This document shows positions 20,021-24,006 of a stretch of DNA of 24,006 nt, in pieces. Both the position numbers and the translations under genes were made by a program. This stretch comes from a virus. The notes below the pieces were generated by a model. That model searched no databases. It saw nothing but the letters and a program-made list of their open reading frames with translations, and was not told where the DNA came from. How positions within the stretch are numbered: the first letter of the stretch is position 1; every line of letters starts with the position of its first letter. The stretch lies in IMG/VR virus record IMGVR_UViG_3300045945_000192, positions 1 to 24,006 of that record; one strand, 5' to 3'.

Positions 20021-20632
20021 ATGAAGACCTTGAAGTCCTGCCCGCGGCGGTCGCTGACGGCCCTGGCCCTGCTCTGCCTGCTCGCCGTCGGACTGGGGAG
20101 CCTGACTCAGACCGGCGACGTCGCGGCCGCGTCGCTGACGTCCCGCATCGAGATCCAAGTCACCGCGAAGCTCAGCTCGCAGCTCGACCTCGTCGCGGCT
20201 GAAGCGCCCCTCGCCAAGCAGTCGTTGCTGGACCTGACGAACGGCACGGGCACCAACCAGGCCAACACGGTGTGGAGCGACCAGCGGACGATCGCGGCTT
20301 CCACGACCGAGGACCTCGACCTGGCGGGCGGCGGTCTCACGGACGCCTTCGGCGTCGCCTTCGCCCCAGTCAAGCTCAAGGCCCTCATCGTCTGCGCCTC
20401 GAGCGGGAACACGAACAACGTCGTGCTGGGCGGGGATGCCAACGCCGTGCCGATCCTGAGCGCGGCCGCGACGACGGTAACGATCCAGCCGAAGGGATGC
20501 TTCGTGCTGACCGCGCCGGCGACCGCGGGGATCGCCGTGACGGCGGGCACCGGCGACATCCTCCAGGTCGCCAACAGCGGCGCCGGCACTTCCGTCACCT
20601 ACGACATCATCGTCATCGGCACCACCAGCTGA
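20021..20632 (+). CDS. Virion-type protein carrying an N-terminal signal peptide
   Basis: A 203-residue protein between the tail tube and the chaperone genes. Its body (LLDLTNGTGTNQANTVWSDQ, RTIAASTTEDLDLAGGGLTD, VKLKALIVCASSGNTNNVVL, ITAGTGDILQVANSG-like end) matches a beta-rich family I know from many phages and metagenomic contigs, of unknown exact virion role; homologues as I recall start at the SLTSRIEI-type segment. Here an extra ~38-residue leader comes first: basic MKTLKSCPRRS, a hydrophobic LTALALLCLLAVGLG core, and a VAAAS cleavage-like site. GGGAGAG precedes the ATG. Either the leader is real and the protein is exported, or it is a hydrophobic N-arm. Confidence 0.65.
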   Translation: MKTLKSCPRRSLTALALLCLLAVGLGSLTQTGDVAAASLTSRIEIQVTAKLSSQLDLVAAEAPLAKQSLLDLTNGTGTNQANTVWSDQRTIAASTTEDLDLAGGGLTDAFGVAFAPVKLKALIVCASSGNTNNVVLGGDANAVPILSAAATTVTIQPKGCFVLTAPATAGIAVTAGTGDILQVANSGAGTSVTYDIIVIGTTS

Positions 20633-20640
20633 GGCCCCTC

Positions 20641-21048
20641 GTGACCGACGGAAACGGAAACGCGCAGCCCGCCGGCGTCGACCTGACCGCGGCGCAGATC
20701 CTGTCGGCGATGGATCGCCGACTGACCAGGGTCAACGTGCCGGAGTGGGGAGGCGCCGTCTACCTCCGCACCCTCTCCGCGGCGGAGTCGCTCGGCATCC
20801 AGGAGGCCATCGAGCAGCTCCCCAAGGAGAAGTACGTGGAGCGATTGTGCGTGACCCTCGGGGCCTGCCTGGCGAACAGCAAGGGCGAGCCGCTCTTCGC
20901 GACCGAGGAGGACCGGAAGCAGCTCGCGACCAGGGACCAGGAGGTGTTGGTCCGGCTCCAGAAGCTCGCGAACGAGCACCTCGGATTGGAGGCGACCGAA
21001 AAAAACGCCTCCGGCGAAGCGGCGGCCGCCGCTTCGCCTACCGCCTAG
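20641..21048 (+). CDS. Tail assembly chaperone, short form (gpG-like)
   Basis: A 135-residue protein with a GTG start and GAGG 6 nt upstream. The N-terminal half has AAQILSAMDRRLTRVNVPEW and GGAVYLRTLSAAESLGIQEA; it ends in a charged/Ala-rich tail after the slippery site at 21000-21006. Short chaperones of this type coat the tape measure before tube assembly. Its last 13 codons are read only when no frameshift happens. Confidence 0.8.
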   Translation: MTDGNGNAQPAGVDLTAAQILSAMDRRLTRVNVPEWGGAVYLRTLSAAESLGIQEAIEQLPKEKYVERLCVTLGACLANSKGEPLFATEEDRKQLATRDQEVLVRLQKLANEHLGLEATEKNASGEAAAAASPTA

Positions 21049-21398
21049 CGCTGCAACTCGGTCTGCCGGACGTCGACGGCATGCTGCGAGGAATGACGTC
21101 GAGACAGTTCCAGGCCTGGCGCGCCTACGCCGACCTCGAGCCGTTCGATGAGGTGCGGGCGGACATGAGGACGGCCGACATCGTCCGCACGCTGCTGAAC
21201 GTCAACAGGAAAAAGGGCACGCCCCCCATCTCGCTCGACAAGTGCGTCCTCCGTTTCGGGGCCAGGCCGGCCGAGCCCGCACCAAGGACTGCTGAGCAGG
21301 CCCGCTCGCAGGTGCGGCAAACGATGGACATCCTCATGCGGATCTACAACACGCCGGAGCCCGAAGCGCCGAAGCGGGCGCGCCGCCTGAAGCAATGA
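20641..21398 (+). CDS. Tail assembly chaperone, frameshifted long form (gpGT-like)
   Basis: Made by a -1 shift, join 20641-21006 and 21006-21398, giving about 252 residues. The T part has RRFAYRLALQLGLPDVDGML, GMTSRQFQAWRAYADLEPFD and a tail DILMRIYNTPEPEAPK, the gpT/DUF4035 pattern that recruits tail tube protein. The T frame has no good start of its own: its first ATG (21080) lies inside the conserved domain and lacks a Shine-Dalgarno. As in lambda, G and GT must be made in a set ratio and precede the tape measure gene. Confidence 0.88.
21000..21038 (+). promoter_or_regulatory. Programmed -1 ribosomal frameshift signal
   Basis: A run of seven A's gives the heptamer A AAA AAC (21000-21006) in the G frame. 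A 6-nt spacer follows, then a perfect 26-nt palindrome (21013-21038): an 11-bp stem, GGCGAAGCGGC with GCCGCTTCGCC, closed by GGCC. Slippage by one base leads from the G frame exactly into the open T frame. Confidence 0.9.
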
Positions 21399-23671
21399 GC
21401 GAAATCAGCATCGGCGAACTCGTCGGATCCGTTAGCCTCAACGACCAGTTCTCGGGGCCCGTCAACAACGTCGCCGAAGGCCTCGGCGTGAAGCTCGGCA
21501 AGTCCCTGGAGGCCGTGACGGCCTTCGCCGGCCTGGCATCCGGGGCCATCACGGCGACGGCCGCGGCGGTCGCGACGCTGGGCACCCGCGGCTCCGAGAT
21601 CGCCGACGTGCAAGGCGCGTTCGGTGACCTCGCCGCGCGCGCCGGCGAGAGCGCCGACGTGATGCTCGGGGCCCTCCAGCAAGGGACGCTCGGCACCATC
21701 TCCAACTTCGACCTAATGAAGGAGGCCAACAAGGCCCTCGGCTCGGGCCTGGTGACGTCGGCGCGCGACATGGGGACCCTCGCCGCCGGTGCCAAGCTCC
21801 TCGCGGACCGCACCGGCGGCGATACCGCGCAGGCCTTCGACAAGCTCACCGACGCGATGGCCTCGGGCAAGACCGCGGCCCTCAAGCAGCTCGGGCTCTT
21901 CGTCGACACGCAGGCGGCCGCGGAGAGCTACGCCCGGTCGATCGGCAAGACCTCAAGCGACCTGACCCAGCACGAGAAGGCCACCGCCGTCAGCCAGGCG
22001 GCGATCGCGTCGCTGCGGGGCGAGCTCGAGGCCGCGGGCCCGGCCCAGGCCGACTTCGCCGACCGCATCGCGCAGGGCAAGACCGCCGTCACGAACCTGG
22101 TCGACAGCTTCAGCGTGGCGATCGCCACGTCGCCAGTTCTCGCCGAGGGTATGGACGCCCTGACGAAGGCGATCCAGGACGCCTTCGGCAGCAACCAGCA
22201 GCAGATCGTGCAAACGCTGATCGGCTACGTGAACCAGTTCGGGATCTTCCTCGTCGACGTCGTGTCCGCCGGCGTGAGCGGCGCGCAGTTCCTCGCGAAC
22301 GCGTGGAGCGGGCTGAAGGTGATCTTCAACGAGTTCATGGCCCTGTTCGTCGGCCAGGCCGGGCTCGTGATCCAGGGCGTGCAGGCGATCGTGAACGCGC
22401 TGCAGCCGGTGCAGGACCTGGCCAAGTCGATGGGGCTCGCCCGCGACGGGATGGACGATGCCTTCGACGGCATCAAGCGCGCCGTCGGCGACGCCGGCCA
22501 GACCGTCGAGGCGATGCGCCAGTCGTTCAAGGACCAGAGCGCGGAGGCCCTCGACAACGCGGCTGCGCAGAACGCGGCGTTCGAGACCGTGAAGACGACG
22601 CTCGCGGTCCTCGAGGGCAAGATGCGCGACGTCGCTTCCGCCGGCACGGAGGCGCAGGCTGGCGCCTCCGCGGCGGCCGCTGGGGTCAAGCAGCTGGGGG
22701 AGGCCTCGGGCCTCACGGAGAAGGAGCTGCAGCGCCTCAACGAGGAGCAGCGGAAGGCCGGCGAGGAGTGGGCCGCCGTCAACGCGGCGATCGCCGACAA
22801 GTTCCAGGAGTTCCAGGACCGCCTCACGCTCGCCAACACGACCGGCGTCGAGCGGCGCGTGGCCGAGATGCTCATCGCGCAGCAGAAGGAGCTCGAGAGC
22901 CTCGCGACGGTGCAGGCCGTGAACGAGGAGCACTACCGGCGGCTCGTCGAGCTCTCGACCGCGTACTGGCAGACGCAGATCGACCAGGCGACTGGCGTCA
23001 ACAAGACGGTCGCGGAGCGAGCCGAGGAGGCTGGGTTCCGGAGCCGCGCGGCCCTGCAGCAGACGGCCGACAACGCCGCGAAGCTCTATGAGGACATGAA
23101 GAACAGCGGGCTCTTCACGACCGAGGAGCTCAAGAAAGCCTGGGAGGCGGCCGAGCAGAAGAAGCGGGAGGCGTCCGAGGAGACGCGGAAGTTCACCGTC
23201 GAGCGGTTCGGGATGATCGCGTCCTCGGTGTCGGGGATCTTGCGGTCGATCTTCGGCAAGAACAAGGCCGCGGCGATCGCCGCGGCGGTCATCGACACCG
23301 CCGCGGCGATCGTGAAGACACTCGCATCGATGCCGTTCCCGTGGAGCCTCATTCCAGCAGCCGCGGTCGCGGCGGCCGGCTACGCGCAGATCCAGCAGAT
23401 CCGGAACACCGAGCCCGAGGGCTTCGCCACGGGCACGCCGGACATGGCGTTCATGGACTTCGGCCGAGCCACCGCGGTCCCGCTTCACGGTGACGAGGCT
23501 GTCGTCAACCGCGCCCAGGGCGCCACGCTCGCGGACCTGGTCGTCGACGCTGTGCACCTGCGGGAGGACCGCGTCGTGCGCCAGCTCGAGCGGATGGAGG
23601 AGGCGCAGCGCGAACGCGATCGCGCGCTGCCGTTGCTCTGGCGCGACATGGCCGCGTTCGCACGGGCTTGA
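21395..23671 (+). CDS. Tail tape measure protein
   Basis: A 758-residue protein, the longest gene of the window, overlapping the T stop by 4 nt. Long helical regions of Ala, Gln, Lys and Glu with coiled-coil parts (around 360-610), hydrophobic stretches near 40-62, 270-330 and 630-675, and the typical ending GFATGTPDMAFMDFGRATAV then PLHGDEAVVNRAQ. It sets tail length and exits through the tube at infection. With ~1.5 angstrom per residue a tail of roughly 110 nm would be expected; this is a family rule, not seen in the sequence. No peptidase or lysozyme domain is visible in it. Confidence 0.92.
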   Translation: MSEISIGELVGSVSLNDQFSGPVNNVAEGLGVKLGKSLEAVTAFAGLASGAITATAAAVATLGTRGSEIADVQGAFGDLAARAGESADVMLGALQQGTLGTISNFDLMKEANKALGSGLVTSARDMGTLAAGAKLLADRTGGDTAQAFDKLTDAMASGKTAALKQLGLFVDTQAAAESYARSIGKTSSDLTQHEKATAVSQAAIASLRGELEAAGPAQADFADRIAQGKTAVTNLVDSFSVAIATSPVLAEGMDALTKAIQDAFGSNQQQIVQTLIGYVNQFGIFLVDVVSAGVSGAQFLANAWSGLKVIFNEFMALFVGQAGLVIQGVQAIVNALQPVQDLAKSMGLARDGMDDAFDGIKRAVGDAGQTVEAMRQSFKDQSAEALDNAAAQNAAFETVKTTLAVLEGKMRDVASAGTEAQAGASAAAAGVKQLGEASGLTEKELQRLNEEQRKAGEEWAAVNAAIADKFQEFQDRLTLANTTGVERRVAEMLIAQQKELESLATVQAVNEEHYRRLVELSTAYWQTQIDQATGVNKTVAERAEEAGFRSRAALQQTADNAAKLYEDMKNSGLFTTEELKKAWEAAEQKKREASEETRKFTVERFGMIASSVSGILRSIFGKNKAAAIAAAVIDTAAAIVKTLASMPFPWSLIPAAAVAAAGYAQIQQIRNTEPEGFATGTPDMAFMDFGRATAVPLHGDEAVVNRAQGATLADLVVDAVHLREDRVVRQLERMEEAQRERDRALPLLWRDMAAFARA

Positions 23672-23685
23672 GAGGAAGCAAAGCA

Positions 23686-24006
23686 ATGAAGACCGTCAAG
23701 GCGCGAGTGTTGGCGATGCTGATCGCCCTTCTCGCTATCACGCTCCTGACGCAGGCCACAGATAGCTTCGTCCGGGTCCCGCCCGACAGCACCGGCAAGA
23801 AGGTCGACCACGAGCAGTACACCGTCAACTCGGACACGGTCCAGCGGCAGCGCGTTCAAGCGGACTACGTCGTCGTCGTCAATGCCACCGTCACGCGGCC
23901 CAGCGACACCACTGCCTACGCCGCCGGCGACGCCGTGACCAACAGCACGTCGGGCCCGGTCATGATCGACTTCTCAGGGGTCACGAGAGATGGCGCGAAG
24001 GCCGGG
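23686..24006 (+). CDS. Virion-type protein with signal-like N-terminus, cut by window end
   Basis: 107 codons are visible; the gene runs past the window. AGAGG lies ~10 nt before the ATG. The N-terminus MKTVKARVLAMLIALLAITL plus LTQATDSFVRV is basic then hydrophobic, like a signal or membrane anchor, and resembles the leader at 20021 (MKTLK...). The following VPPDSTGKKVDHEQYTVNSD and RPSDTTAYAAGDAVTNST with FSGVTRDG are segments I associate with small structural proteins near tape measure or capsid genes of phages. Role unknown, but position after the tape measure suggests the distal tail. Confidence 0.65.
   Translation, partial: MKTVKARVLAMLIALLAITLLTQATDSFVRVPPDSTGKKVDHEQYTVNSDTVQRQRVQADYVVVVNATVTRPSDTTAYAAGDAVTNSTSGPVMIDFSGVTRDGAKAG

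Overview
The window is one continuous piece of a tailed-phage genome (free phage or prophage) from a GC-rich, probably uncultured host. The base composition is strongly GC-rich. Genes are packed head to tail with many 4-nt GTGA/ATGA overlaps, and GTG/TTG starts are frequent. The packaging, head and tail genes follow the order of lambda/HK97-type siphoviruses or lambda-like myoviruses: terminase small and large subunits (GpA type), gpW-like protein, portal (gpB type), a prohead protease fused to the major capsid protein, a DUF2190 capsid cement protein, neck and tail-completion proteins, tail tube, G/GT tail chaperones with a frameshift, and a tape measure. No integrase, lysogeny repressor or DNA polymerase is visible, so lifestyle and host cannot be decided here.

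Layout. 1-1276: end of an early/replication-type operon (a partial Pro-rich protein, a RusA-like resolvase, a small unknown protein) closed by a terminator. 1353-1688: a leftward unit with a small zinc-ribbon gene and an atypical tRNA. 1689-1779: a regulatory region; three copies of a 20-bp operator-like repeat flank the leftward unit. 1780-2511: an SprT-like metalloprotease gene. 2512-2650: a structured leader with three hairpins, the last one an intrinsic terminator whose loop carries the ribosome-binding site of the next gene. 2648-5818: small protein, DUF5675-like protein, Thr/Pro-rich lipoprotein, and two membrane proteins that look like a holin/spanin-type lysis cassette, though no endolysin is recognisable. 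5828-9362: appendage or tail-surface proteins, two with Sec-type signal peptides, and a BppU-like domain protein. 9363-9480: a dyad-rich, terminator-containing gap. 9480-12752: an HNH endonuclease whose N-terminal DNA-binding domain is a paralogue of the next gene's, then TerS and TerL. 12749-15656: small proteins, an Acb2-like putative anti-CBASS protein, gpW, portal, and an orphan LexA-like winged helix. 15739-19559: head and neck genes. 19572-24006: tail tube, a signal-peptide-bearing virion-type protein, the G/GT chaperones, tape measure, and the start of another virion protein cut by the window end.

The most notable points are: (i) the HNH/TerS domain duplication with a frame break at a 7-bp tandem repeat; (ii) a very clear -1 frameshift signal (A AAA AAC plus a perfect 11-bp hairpin 6 nt downstream); (iii) the recurrence of signal-peptide-like N-termini on proteins that otherwise look like phage structural proteins; (iv) the three-copy operator and the hairpin leader around the SprT gene; (v) an Acb2-like gene with an unusual insertion between portal and terminase. 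All functional calls are by reading motifs and remembered family patterns; no database search was run.
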